DNA of 64,000 nt, from assembly GCA_963668245.2 (NCBI GenBank), contig CAXXKB010000006.1, positions 68,882 to 132,881 of the forward strand, given 5' to 3'. The notes beneath the pieces are model-generated. The model ran no database searches and was not told where the DNA came from. It was given only the letters and a program-made list of their open reading frames with translations. Both the position numbers and the translations under genes were made by a program. Within the stretch, counting starts at the first letter, position 1. Each line of letters opens with the position of its first letter. The DNA comes from Anoxybacterium sp963668245. Its GTDB lineage: Bacteria > Bacillota > Clostridia > Peptostreptococcales > Anaerovoracaceae. Of the stretch, positions 44,779 to 52,898 are shown in pieces.

Positions 44779-47070
44779 ATGGAACAATATTTAGGAAATT
44801 TTAAGAAATGTATCCAAAAAGAAGAACCTGCATGCATTGCAGTGTGCCCGTTTCACTTGGATGTAAAAGATTTTATTGAAAAAATGAAACGGGGAAGCTA
44901 CAAGGCAGCATATAAAACATATCGTAATGCAGTAGGCTTTCCGAGGATTGCATCGGCTCTTTGTTCTGCTCCATGCAAAAATGCATGTCCGGGAAGGGAA
45001 ACGGATCGAGCCATTCAGCTTGATTTATTAGAAAAAGCTTGCATTGAATATACGGAAGACAAAAGAGCGACAGATTATAATCTGCCAATGAAGAAAAAGA
45101 AGGTAGCTATTATTGGTGCGGGAATTAGTGGCTTGGCTTGTCTGCTTCGTCTCAGCGTAAAAAAATATGAAGTAGAAGTGTTTGAAGCAACAGATAGAAT
45201 CGGGGGCGCTTTATGGAACCTGATGGATTCGAAAATTTTCATGGAGGAAATTGAGGGACAATTAGCCCACGAAGTATATCAGTTGCATCTCAATAGAAAA
45301 ATCGAAACGGTAGAACAATTGGATTTGTATGGTTTTGATGCAGTTTTTGTAGCAACTGGAAAAGGTGGAAATGGGTTCGGCTTAGAAAAAACCACATGCA
45401 AGAGGTATGGTAAAGCCGGATGGTTTCTAGGTGGAGGCATCCTTCATGACGAGCCAACTGAAGCGATGGCTAGGGGTCTTGCTATGGGAACGATAATTGA
45501 TAATTTTTTAAAAACAAACCAATTGATTTATCCACAAAATGAAAAAAAGACAAAGATTCAATTAGATTCAAAAAACTTAACCTTTGACGAAAAACTATTT
45601 CCTTCGGATGGAGCTTTTTACAGCAAAGAGGAAGCAGAAAAAGAAGCTGCGAGATGTATTTCTTGCCAATGTGACTTTTGTAGATCCTACTGTGATTTAA
45701 CCACTTACTATAATAAGTGGCCTCTTCGAATTCGGGATGAAGTTCTGGCCACTACACTGCCTGGCACGGCTGAGGTCAAGGCTACCCCAGCAAAGAGATT
45801 GATGAGTACTTGCAGTCAATGCGGATTATGCAAAGAGACGTGCCCCGAAGAGATAGACTTAGGGGGACTAATCTTAGAGGGAAGAAGAAGCATGCATCGA
45901 CAAAAAAAAGCACCTTGGGCATTTCATGATTTTTGGCTTCGTGATATGGTTTTTGCAAACAGTCCTGAAGCGGCAATTTGCAAAAATCCACATGGAGAAG
46001 AATCTTCCAAATACGCTTTTTTTCCTGGATGCCAATTGGGAGCCAGCGATCCAGATTTGGTCGAAAAAACATATGAATTTTTAAAAATGAAAGAGAAGCG
46101 TATGGGGCTTTTACTTCGCTGTTGCGGAGCACCTGCCGAATGGTCTGGAGATGAGGCTTTACATCAAAATGAGTTGGATCAGATTCGAAAAGATTGGATG
46201 GAACTGGGAAAACCGATTTTCATTTTAGCTTGTCCAACATGCCAGAAAAAATTTGATGAATACTTACAAGATATACCAACGATTTCGCTATATGAAGTTT
46301 TGGAATTATGGAAGGATGATTTGGTCTCGTTGAGGCAAAAAGAAGGGGAATCCCTTCGTGCTCATAGTGTTTTTGATGCATGTGCGGCAAGACATCAACC
46401 AAAGGTAAAAACTAGCGTAAGAAGTCTTGCAGAAGGATTTGGGATTACGCTTTCGCCACTTCCAGAAAATGATCAGGTGGGAAGGTGCTGTGGCTACGGC
46501 GGACAACCAGCCATTGCCAATCCAGACTATGCATCATATGTAACGGAAAAGCGGATTGGAGAAAGTGAAGATCCATATATTACGTATTGTATTAATTGTA
46601 GAGATGCTTTTCGAAACGCAGGGAAAGAGAGTATTCACATTTTAGAGATTTTATTCCAATCTCAAAATGAAGCAAAAGCGCTGGCCACCATATCCCAACG
46701 CAGAGAAAACCGTATTTTACTAAAAAATAAATTGTGTAGGGACCATTGGGAGGAACCTCAAATGGAAATGGAAGAGAAACCGTTTGAAATTGTGATTTCA
46801 AACGAGGTTGAGCAGAAGCTGAATAAAGAAAGAATCCTAATCAGTGATTTGGCAACTGTAATCGAATTTTGTGAGCGTACAGGTCGAAAAGCGTATCTTT
46901 CGGAGGAGGATGGTTACAGTGGTTACATGCAGATTGGCTATATGACATATTGGGTTATCTATCGCATGATCAAAACTGGCAAAGTCCAAATCCTAAACGG
47001 ATATGCGCATCGAATTAAAATAGAGTTGGAGGCAGTTTGGAATGGACGAAAAACAGATGCCGACGTGTAG
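44779..47070 (+). CDS. FAD/NAD-binding iron-sulfur oxidoreductase with CCG domains (DVU_1558-like)
   Basis: 763 residues. The N-terminal part resembles glutamate synthase small subunit, with cluster cysteines (CSAPCKNACPGRETD) and a dinucleotide fold (VAIIGAGISGLACLLRL). In the middle are CISCQCDFCRSYC and CSQCGLCKETCPEEIDLGG (4Fe-4S). Two heterodisulfide-reductase-type CCG segments follow (LLRCCGAPAEW, GRCCGYGGQP). Matches from memory the pyridine nucleotide-disulfide oxidoreductase/dicluster protein of Desulfovibrio aldehyde oxidoreductase clusters. It probably passes electrons to or from the molybdoenzyme. Overlaps the next gene by 29 bp. Confidence 0.8.
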   Translation: MEQYLGNFKKCIQKEEPACIAVCPFHLDVKDFIEKMKRGSYKAAYKTYRNAVGFPRIASALCSAPCKNACPGRETDRAIQLDLLEKACIEYTEDKRATDYNLPMKKKKVAIIGAGISGLACLLRLSVKKYEVEVFEATDRIGGALWNLMDSKIFMEEIEGQLAHEVYQLHLNRKIETVEQLDLYGFDAVFVATGKGGNGFGLEKTTCKRYGKAGWFLGGGILHDEPTEAMARGLAMGTIIDNFLKTNQLIYPQNEKKTKIQLDSKNLTFDEKLFPSDGAFYSKEEAEKEAARCISCQCDFCRSYCDLTTYYNKWPLRIRDEVLATTLPGTAEVKATPAKRLMSTCSQCGLCKETCPEEIDLGGLILEGRRSMHRQKKAPWAFHDFWLRDMVFANSPEAAICKNPHGEESSKYAFFPGCQLGASDPDLVEKTYEFLKMKEKRMGLLLRCCGAPAEWSGDEALHQNELDQIRKDWMELGKPIFILACPTCQKKFDEYLQDIPTISLYEVLELWKDDLVSLRQKEGESLRAHSVFDACAARHQPKVKTSVRSLAEGFGITLSPLPENDQVGRCCGYGGQPAIANPDYASYVTEKRIGESEDPYITYCINCRDAFRNAGKESIHILEILFQSQNEAKALATISQRRENRILLKNKLCRDHWEEPQMEMEEKPFEIVISNEVEQKLNKERILISDLATVIEFCERTGRKAYLSEEDGYSGYMQIGYMTYWVIYRMIKTGKVQILNGYAHRIKIELEAVWNGRKTDADV

Positions 47071-47236
47071 TCGATGTAATATCAAGATGGAAGAGATAGA
47101 GGCACAGTTTTCCTATTTAGAAAGATCATTTCGGCATAAGGTGCCAAGATGTCCTGGGTGTGGGCAAGTATATATTCCGGAAGATTTGGCAAAAAGCCAG
47201 ATGAAGAAAGTGGAGATTTCCCTAGAGGAGAAATAA
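47042..47236 (+). CDS. Small CxxC redox protein (DVU_1557-like)
   Basis: A 64-residue protein with two CxxC pairs (PTCSRCNIKM, VPRCPGCGQVYIPEDL), probably a metal or iron ribbon. It is translationally coupled to the preceding oxidoreductase (29-bp overlap, GGAGG upstream) and lies 1 bp before the radical SAM gene. Known in this order in Desulfovibrio-type clusters; its role is not established. Confidence 0.8.
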   Translation: MDEKQMPTCSRCNIKMEEIEAQFSYLERSFRHKVPRCPGCGQVYIPEDLAKSQMKKVEISLEEK

Positions 47237-47237
47237 T

Positions 47238-48635
47238 ATGAAAGTGATTCGTGAAACCCAAAGCATTTGTCCGATTTGCAAAAAGCCACAAAAGGGATTT
47301 TATGTTTCTTCGGAGGGACATGTGTTTTTAAGAAAAACATGCGAAGATCATGGTGCTTTTGAATCCCTTGTTGCGGAGCATGAGGAAGATTTTTTGAAGT
47401 GGATGGAAAATCCAGTGATTAACGTAGCACCTTTGATGCCACAGACTCATGGCGCTCCTCTTGATCAGCAATGCCCTCTGCATTGTGGTATTTGTGATAA
47501 TCATTTGCAGACTGCATGTTGTGTTTTGATTGATGTAACGGATCGATGCAACCAGAAGTGTTCCTATTGCTTTGCCAAGGCAGAAGGAGATACTGGCAGT
47601 GATCCTTCTCTGTTAGAGATGGAAGAAAAATTTGATTTGCTCTTGAAACTAGGTGAAGAACGAACCTATAACATCCAGCTTTCTGGGGGAGAACCAACCG
47701 TGAGAGATGATTTGCCTGAAATCATCAAAATCGGTAGAACCAAGGGTTTTCCTCACATCCAAATCAATACAAATGGAAGAAGAATCGCAATGGAGGAAGG
47801 CTATGCAGAAACCTTGAAACAAGCCGGTGCCACTGTGATATTTATGCAATTTGATGGAACGACTGATGAGATTCAGCAGAAACTGCGAGGAGAGGCACTG
47901 CTGAATGTAAAAAAGAAAGCAGTTGAGAATTGCAGGAAAGCAGGGATTCCAGTGACACTAGTTCCTACTATTGTGAAAGATGTAAATTTGAAAGATATAG
48001 GAAATATGATGGAATTCTTGTGGGAGAATGTTGACATTGTCAAAGGCATTCATTTTCAACCAGTTAGCTTTTTTGGCCGTTTTCCAGATGAACCCAAGCA
48101 GGATGAGAGAAAGCGAATGGATTATGAAAACCGAGTAACTATGTTTGATATTATGCATGAACTCGAGTTGCAGACTGACGGAAAGCTCAAATACGATGAC
48201 TTTTATTCCATCACCACAGGGCACCCATTGTGTTGTTTTCAGAGCACGTATCAAAGAAGACCGGATGGATCGATTAAGAGCTTAATCAGTCAGGAAACAA
48301 AGGCGGCAGGAGTTAGTTGCTGTAGCACGAAAACACCCCTTGAAATCATAGAAAAAGATCGGAATTTTGTGGGAAGTAAATGGAAACTTGCTGATGAAAC
48401 CAGTCAAAGTGACTGTGAAAAAATTGGCTGTGACTGTGATAATTCGTATTTGGATTTCGATCAGTTCTTAGCAGATATGAGGCGTGGTATGTTTTCTGTG
48501 TCGTGTATGGCGTTTCAGGACATTGGAAATATGGATGCAGAACGATTAAAGCGGTGTCGCGTACAAGTCTTAGCACCAAATAATCGATTGATCCCGTTTT
48601 GTGCTTACAATTCTATTTATAGAGATCAGTTTTAG
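47238..48635 (+). CDS. Radical SAM protein of the aldehyde oxidoreductase cluster (TrsS-like)
   Basis: 465 residues. An N-terminal zinc-type CPICKKPQKG and CPLHCGICDNH precede the radical SAM core: VTDRCNQKCSYCFAKA binds the cluster, IQLSGGEPTVRDDLPEII the SAM. The C-terminus has further cysteines (GVSCCSTKTP, CEKIGCDCDN). The layout recalls both the tetraether-type radical SAM proteins and the TrsS proteins found with DVU_155x genes. Product unknown; a modification linked to the molybdoenzyme is inferred from context. Confidence 0.78.
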   Translation: MKVIRETQSICPICKKPQKGFYVSSEGHVFLRKTCEDHGAFESLVAEHEEDFLKWMENPVINVAPLMPQTHGAPLDQQCPLHCGICDNHLQTACCVLIDVTDRCNQKCSYCFAKAEGDTGSDPSLLEMEEKFDLLLKLGEERTYNIQLSGGEPTVRDDLPEIIKIGRTKGFPHIQINTNGRRIAMEEGYAETLKQAGATVIFMQFDGTTDEIQQKLRGEALLNVKKKAVENCRKAGIPVTLVPTIVKDVNLKDIGNMMEFLWENVDIVKGIHFQPVSFFGRFPDEPKQDERKRMDYENRVTMFDIMHELELQTDGKLKYDDFYSITTGHPLCCFQSTYQRRPDGSIKSLISQETKAAGVSCCSTKTPLEIIEKDRNFVGSKWKLADETSQSDCEKIGCDCDNSYLDFDQFLADMRRGMFSVSCMAFQDIGNMDAERLKRCRVQVLAPNNRLIPFCAYNSIYRDQF

Positions 48636-48681
48636 CCCACAAGTAATACAGTCCCAAAAGGGACGTAATAAGGAGGAGAAC

Positions 48682-49413
48682 ATGAACGACTTTAAGCCGG
48701 GAGAATTTAGAATCACAAAAAAAGCTGTAGATTCTTGGAAATTGCCAGAGGGCGCAAAAGTTCTTGATATTGGTTGCGGACTTGGAGAATCTATGGAGTA
48801 CTTGGAAAACGAGTATGGTTATGATTGTAGTGGGATTGAATTGTCCATGCCGCGGATCAAAGAAGCAAAGGAAAGAAATCCGAACCTTGATATTCGCTAT
48901 GGAGATGGGGAATTTTTGGAAGACTTTTCATCTTACTCTTTTGATGGAGTGATGATGGAGTGTGTTCTTTCTGTAATCAATTTACCAGATGAAGCGCTAC
49001 ACGAAGCTTTTTGCGTATTAAAAAAAGGTGGGAAACTGTTTCTAAGCGATTTGTACATCAAGAATCCCGAAGAAGGTTTTGTGAGGGCACTGGATATTGA
49101 AGCAAAACGGCAAAGTAGCAAACCGCATACTGAGGGTGAGTGTGGGACAGAATGTGCAGATGATCACAAAAATCGAGCGCTGAACTTTCGGTCCAGTGGC
49201 CGTTTTTTACAAGGACCACTGATTGCTCAGCTAGAGGAAATAGGATATAAAAATATTAAATGGGAAGATTGTTCTGCGGAGCTTGATACGTATGTTGCTG
49301 AAAAAATAATGAGGGACGGTACTTTGGAAGGATGTCTGTGCGAAGGAGCTCTTTGCCCAAAGGATGCATATAAAACGGGTTATTTTATGATTACTGCTGA
49401 AAAACCATTTTAG
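48682..49413 (+). CDS. SAM-dependent methyltransferase (DVU_1556-like)
   Basis: 243 residues, class I methyltransferase: AKVLDIGCGLGESMEYLENE (SAM site), SGIELSMPRIKEA, YSFDGVMMECVLSVINLPDE and GKLFLSDLYIKN. An unusual C-terminal Cys group follows (CGTECADD, GCLCEGALCPKD). The start ATG is behind AGGAGG; upstream in-frame codons lie in the previous gene. A small hairpin (GTCCC-AAAA-GGGAC) precedes the ribosome site. Confidence 0.82.
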   Translation: MNDFKPGEFRITKKAVDSWKLPEGAKVLDIGCGLGESMEYLENEYGYDCSGIELSMPRIKEAKERNPNLDIRYGDGEFLEDFSSYSFDGVMMECVLSVINLPDEALHEAFCVLKKGGKLFLSDLYIKNPEEGFVRALDIEAKRQSSKPHTEGECGTECADDHKNRALNFRSSGRFLQGPLIAQLEEIGYKNIKWEDCSAELDTYVAEKIMRDGTLEGCLCEGALCPKDAYKTGYFMITAEKPF

Positions 49414-49425
49414 GAGGGAAAAAGC

Positions 49426-49803
49426 ATGAATCAGAAAATTTTAGAGTTAAAGCTGAAAGGATACTGCTGTAGCCAAATTATTGTGGCAATGGGACTTGAA
49501 AAGCTAGAAAAAGAAAACGCTGATTTCATCACTGCAATGGCTGGCCTTTGTAATGGCATGGGTGTAGGTAAGGTGTGCGGTATTGTATCGGCTGCCATTT
49601 GTTTATTACACTTAGCAGATGAAAATGAGGCAGAAAAATATTCTGTCACAGCGTTTTATGAGTGGTTTGAAGAGGTTTTTGAGCATGTCGATTGCGAACC
49701 ATTGCTGGAAGGCAATCCAATGAATAAAGTCGAAAAATGTCCTATGATGATAGAGGCGTCTTTCCAAAAAATCTGTGAACTGATGGATTGGGACATGGAT
49801 TGA
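49426..49803 (+). CDS. C_GCAxxG_C_C family redox protein (DVU_1555-like)
   Basis: A 125-residue member of the C_GCAxxG_C_C family: GYCCSQIIV, GLCNGMGVGKVCGIVSAA, then later Cys in VDCEPLL and EKCPMM. The spaced cysteines suggest a metal or redox site. It closes the accessory operon, 12 bp after the methyltransferase gene. Confidence 0.82.
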   Translation: MNQKILELKLKGYCCSQIIVAMGLEKLEKENADFITAMAGLCNGMGVGKVCGIVSAAICLLHLADENEAEKYSVTAFYEWFEEVFEHVDCEPLLEGNPMNKVEKCPMMIEASFQKICELMDWDMD

Positions 49804-49861
49804 TCAAATTTTGAAGAGGAGAGGCTTGGCTTTATAGATAAATAGAAGTGAGTATAGGTGA

Positions 49862-49880
49862 TGATATCTTTAAGATATCA
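49862..49880. promoter_or_regulatory. 19-bp perfect palindrome before the first Crp/Fnr gene
   Basis: TGATATCTT-T-AAGATATCA, a perfect inverted repeat 21 bp before the ATG. A position for autoregulation; not the same sequence as the palindrome at 50576. Confidence 0.55.
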
Positions 49881-49900
49881 AATAAGAGAGAGAATTGCTT

Positions 49901-50563
49901 ATGGCTGAGAGTAATATCGAGATACTAAAACAATCCAAGTTGTTTCAAGGAATTGATGGCGAGTCTTTAGAATTCCTATGCAGCTATATAGACCTATCGG
50001 GAAAAAAATATGACAAAAATCAGATTGTCATCAACCAAGGTGATTCTGTTCGTCATGTTGGAATCATAAAGAATGGAACAGTGATTAGTAGTAAAAATCA
50101 CATGAATGGTGACAGTCAAATTTTTCGTATTTACCGACAAAAGGAGGTTTTTCTCCTAGATGCAGTAAGCACTACTTTTCTGACAAGTCCAGTTACATTG
50201 ACAAGCCAAACTGTCTGTGAGATTTTGTGGGTCCCATTTCTGAAAATTTTAGAAGAACCTCTGATTGATGCCAATACGAAAAATACGATGCTAGCCAACT
50301 CAAGCGAGATTCTTGGCAATGAACTTATCCGTTTGATGTACAAAATTGATGTGCTTTCTAAGAGGACACTCCAAGAGCGGATTTTGACCTACCTAAGTTT
50401 AATCAGTGAAAAGGAAGGGAAACGTACGTTTGATATTGGGATGACTCAAGAAGAATTTGCCCAGTACTTATGTGTAAATAGAAGCGTATTGTCAAAAGAA
50501 TTGAATCTTCTAAGGAAAGAAGGAAAAATCGGTTACAAGAAATCACATTTCACATTATTTTAA
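49901..50563 (+). CDS. Crp/Fnr family transcriptional regulator 1
   Basis: 220 residues: cyclic-nucleotide-binding-type beta roll (LFQGIDGESLEFLC, QIVINQGDSVRHVGIIKNGT), dimer helix, then a winged helix with MTQEEFAQYLCVNRSVLSKEL. No Fnr-type cysteine set is present, so iron-sulfur sensing is unlikely. ATG 49901 fits AGAGAGAG better than the upstream TTG. Lies between the aldehyde oxidoreductase accessory genes and a Crp-type promoter it could control. Confidence 0.85.
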   Translation: MAESNIEILKQSKLFQGIDGESLEFLCSYIDLSGKKYDKNQIVINQGDSVRHVGIIKNGTVISSKNHMNGDSQIFRIYRQKEVFLLDAVSTTFLTSPVTLTSQTVCEILWVPFLKILEEPLIDANTKNTMLANSSEILGNELIRLMYKIDVLSKRTLQERILTYLSLISEKEGKRTFDIGMTQEEFAQYLCVNRSVLSKELNLLRKEGKIGYKKSHFTLF

Positions 50564-50575
50564 TTTTTTTGTAAA

Positions 50576-50618
50576 ATGTTGTATATACAACAGAAAACCC
50601 GTTTTACTTCTGGTATAG
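50576..50618 (+). promoter_or_regulatory. Crp-type class II promoter
   Basis: TGTTGTATATACAACA (50576-50591) is a perfect 16-bp palindrome. An extended -10 (TG-G-TATAGT, 50610-50618) follows with no good -35. With a start point near 50625 the palindrome is centred at about -41.5, the classic class II activator position. Confidence 0.7.
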
Positions 50619-50624
50619 TAAAGG

Positions 50625-50859
50625 TAATAAAAATCTCGAGCTAAAATTGCCTCTTTAGTGAACAGGATTTTATCACATGGCAGACTTTCTGCCCTACACA
50701 AACAGAAAAGGTGTCAATTGAAAAGGATTAACCATCATGAAAAGGAGAGCGCCCAGGCTCTTCTTTTTCTTTACCACGCAGGAAATCGGGATTATAAATT
50801 CCACTCTTTCATTTTTTAAAATAAAAAAATGAGAGCAATAAGGAGGGGAAGCTATTCGC
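50625..50859 (+). promoter_or_regulatory. Structured leader with internal terminator before the NTPase gene
   Basis: About 235 nt between promoter and NTPase gene. Visible folds: TAAAAT...ATTTTA with inner CCT/AGG (50642-50672), GGCAG/CTGCC (50679-50693), and AAAAGGAGAGC-GCCCAG-GCTCTTCTTTT (50740-50767) running into TCTTT, an intrinsic-terminator shape. A last stem (CTCTTTCATTTTTT with AAAAAATGAGAG) lies just before the ribosome site. No known riboswitch is recognised. Confidence 0.5.
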
Positions 50860-51447
50860 ATGAGCAATCATTTTTTCTTGCAAGGAGATATTCAACAGGG
50901 GAAGTCCACACTAATACGGAGTGTGATTTCCAGCCATTTGCAAGACATTGGTGGATTTAGCTGTCAACGTTTGTATGACTCAAACGGGATAAAAAAAGGG
51001 TTTCGGGTCGTACCCTCTTTGGAAGCATTGGAATTATGCAAGATTTATGACCAAAATGATAGCGGGATATTTATCCGTTTTGAAGAAGGAAAGACAATAA
51101 TCAAGACAGAAATTTTTGTTACCATAGTGCTAGAGTGCTTGAAAAATATTGAGAACAAGAAACTTGTCTTAATGGATGAAATTGGTGGGGTAGAGCTAAT
51201 GTCTCAAGAATTGAGGTTGGCAATATATCAAGCGCTTCAAGAGAAGCCATGCATTGGGGTTATAAAGCAGGAACTTGACTTGTACAGGATGTACCTTAGG
51301 GGGAGCGTAGAAAAATCTTGCCTTAGATATTATCGAGAGCTTGAGGAGAGAGTTTTTCCAGAGGGAGAAGAGAAGCATGTATTCCGAAGAAGTGAGAGGC
51401 ATAGATTAAAAGAAGATATGGTTATATTTCTTCGTAAATTTATTTGA
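50860..51447 (+). CDS. THEP1-type nucleoside-triphosphatase
   Basis: 195 residues of the NTPase_1 (THEP1) P-loop family: FLQGDIQQGKSTLIRSVI (Walker A), GGFSCQRLYDSNGIKKGFRV (the family's second strand region) and KKLVLMDEIGGVELMSQEL (Walker B). Such proteins hydrolyse nucleoside triphosphates with low specificity. Within a molybdenum locus it may act in cofactor nucleotide handling; that is inference. AGGAGGGG precedes the start. Confidence 0.8.
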   Translation: MSNHFFLQGDIQQGKSTLIRSVISSHLQDIGGFSCQRLYDSNGIKKGFRVVPSLEALELCKIYDQNDSGIFIRFEEGKTIIKTEIFVTIVLECLKNIENKKLVLMDEIGGVELMSQELRLAIYQALQEKPCIGVIKQELDLYRMYLRGSVEKSCLRYYRELEERVFPEGEEKHVFRRSERHRLKEDMVIFLRKFI

Positions 51448-51457
51448 GGTGATTTCG

Positions 51458-52150
51458 ATGGAACGATTTGAAGCTATTTCAAATGACATCATATCTAAAC
51501 TATTTGATGGTTTTTCCGATGAGGACTTGGCTTACCTGTCTCTTGTATTAAAACCAACGACGCGAACTTACCTAAAAGGTGAGACTGTGCTTCATGAAGG
51601 AGAAGAAGTCTGTTTGGTGGGTGTTGTGGTGACCGGAAAAATCAGTGGTTTGAAGTTTCAGCTTGAAGGCGGGGCTCATTTGCTGAGATCATTTTGTAGC
51701 GGAGATGTTTTATTTGCTGAGACTATATTTTCCACATTCCATACCGCCCATATGACTTATATTGCCGATGAAGAAACAACGCTTCTTTTCTTCTCGGAGT
51801 ATTTTATGAAAGAGAACAACAGCACTAGTTTTCAAAACAAATTATTATTAAATATGATTCAAATACTTGCTGATGACAACATAAAGCTTGCATATAAAAC
51901 AGAAGTGCTTTCAAAAAGGTCATTGCGCCAACGGATTTTGACATTTCTTTCTATTATGGCGGAGAAAAGAGGAACCGATCGATTTCGTATCCGCATGAAT
52001 CAAGAACAGTTCGCGCAGTATTTATGTGTAAACCGAAGCGCCTTATGCTATGAACTAAATCAGATGAAACGAGATGGGATTTTGGCGTTTCGAAAAGATG
52101 AATACCAAATACTGAAAAAACCCAACAAGATGACGATACCAGTTGAATAA
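51458..52150 (+). CDS. Crp/Fnr family transcriptional regulator 2
   Basis: 230 residues, paralogue of the protein at 49901: beta roll (TYLKGETVLHEGEEVCLVGV), dimer helix and winged helix (MNQEQFAQYLCVNRSALCYEL). The recognition helices differ at a few positions, so related but distinct sites are expected. ATG 51458 sits 5 nt after GAGGTGA. Cotranscribed with the NTPase gene. Confidence 0.85.
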   Translation: MERFEAISNDIISKLFDGFSDEDLAYLSLVLKPTTRTYLKGETVLHEGEEVCLVGVVVTGKISGLKFQLEGGAHLLRSFCSGDVLFAETIFSTFHTAHMTYIADEETTLLFFSEYFMKENNSTSFQNKLLLNMIQILADDNIKLAYKTEVLSKRSLRQRILTFLSIMAEKRGTDRFRIRMNQEQFAQYLCVNRSALCYELNQMKRDGILAFRKDEYQILKKPNKMTIPVE

Positions 52151-52171
52151 AAACCATGATGGATCAAGCCA

Positions 52172-52206
52172 ATAAAAAAGCGATTCATTTGAATCGCTTG
52201 GTTTTG
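52172..52206. terminator. Bidirectional terminator between Crp2 and Mop-regulator genes
   Basis: AAGCGATTC-ATTT-GAATCGCTT with a T6 run on the minus strand and GGTTTTGG on the plus strand. Confidence 0.8.
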
Positions 52207-52215
52207 GTTACTGGA

Positions 52216-52737
52216 TTATTTCATGACTTTCACAGCCATACTTTTAAATATCGCGTAGATTTCATCTCCTCGATTGAGTTTCATCTCTTGCAGGGAGCGG
52301 TTGGTGATAAATACTGACATTTGAAATCCCGTATCTAATTTGATGATGGCACTTTTTTCATCAGAAATAATATGAACAATTTTTCCTTTTAATACGTTTC
52401 TCGCACTGCTTGTAATGGGTCCAACACTTAGAATGATGTCTTCAGGGCGAATAAAGATTTTTGCTTTTCCTACCAAATCTGTTGTTACATAAATTTTTAC
52501 GCCATTGACATAAGCGTATTGGTCGTCAAGCTCTTGAATAATTTCAACTTCGTATAAGTTTTCTGCCTTCTTCGTGCTCATAAAATAGAGCTCAAGCTGG
52601 GATTCCGATACCCGGATACTTCTGCCAATGTGATGAGCTTGAATATCACCGCGTTTAATCATTTCATATACTGTATATTTGGAAAGCTTGAGTTTTTGAG
52701 CCAATTCTTCTGGTGTGTATAAGATTTCTTCCTGCAT
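52216..52737 (-). CDS. HTH plus Mop-domain molybdate/tungstate-responsive regulator
   Basis: 173 residues. An excisionase/MerR-like helix-turn-helix (YTPEELAQKLKLSKYTVYEM, IQAHHIGRSIRVSES) is followed by a Mop/TOBE oxyanion-binding domain (SSARNVLKGKIVHIISDEKS, SAIIKLDTGFQMSVFITNRS, GDEIYAIFKSMAVKV). A one-component ModE-like sensor of molybdate or tungstate. Second ATG chosen because AAAGGAGG abuts the first and is 9 nt from the second. Divergent from modABC, its likely target. Confidence 0.88.
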   Translation of the reverse strand: MQEEILYTPEELAQKLKLSKYTVYEMIKRGDIQAHHIGRSIRVSESQLELYFMSTKKAENLYEVEIIQELDDQYAYVNGVKIYVTTDLVGKAKIFIRPEDIILSVGPITSSARNVLKGKIVHIISDEKSAIIKLDTGFQMSVFITNRSLQEMKLNRGDEIYAIFKSMAVKVMK

Positions 52738-52776
52738 ATGGGACATCCTCCTTTTATTCTTTGATTCCACTTTTTT

Positions 52777-52834
52777 ATTATACTGTTGATGGAAACGGAA
52801 ATCAATTGACACATGATAATTTTTGAAATATAAT
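52777..52834. promoter_or_regulatory. Back-to-back promoters of the Mop regulator and modABC
   Basis: Minus strand: TTGATT (52805-52800), 17-bp spacer, TATAAT (52782-52777). Plus strand: TTGACA (52806-52811), 17-bp spacer, TATAAT (52829-52834). The -35 boxes touch, so one bound protein could shut both. AT-rich repeats (AGTTTAATTT, AGTTTTAATT) follow the modA start point. Confidence 0.8.
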
Positions 52835-52898
52835 TCAGTATAGTTGGTGTGAGTTTAATTTAGTTAGTTTTAATTAAAGTAAATAGGAGGGAAAACAA

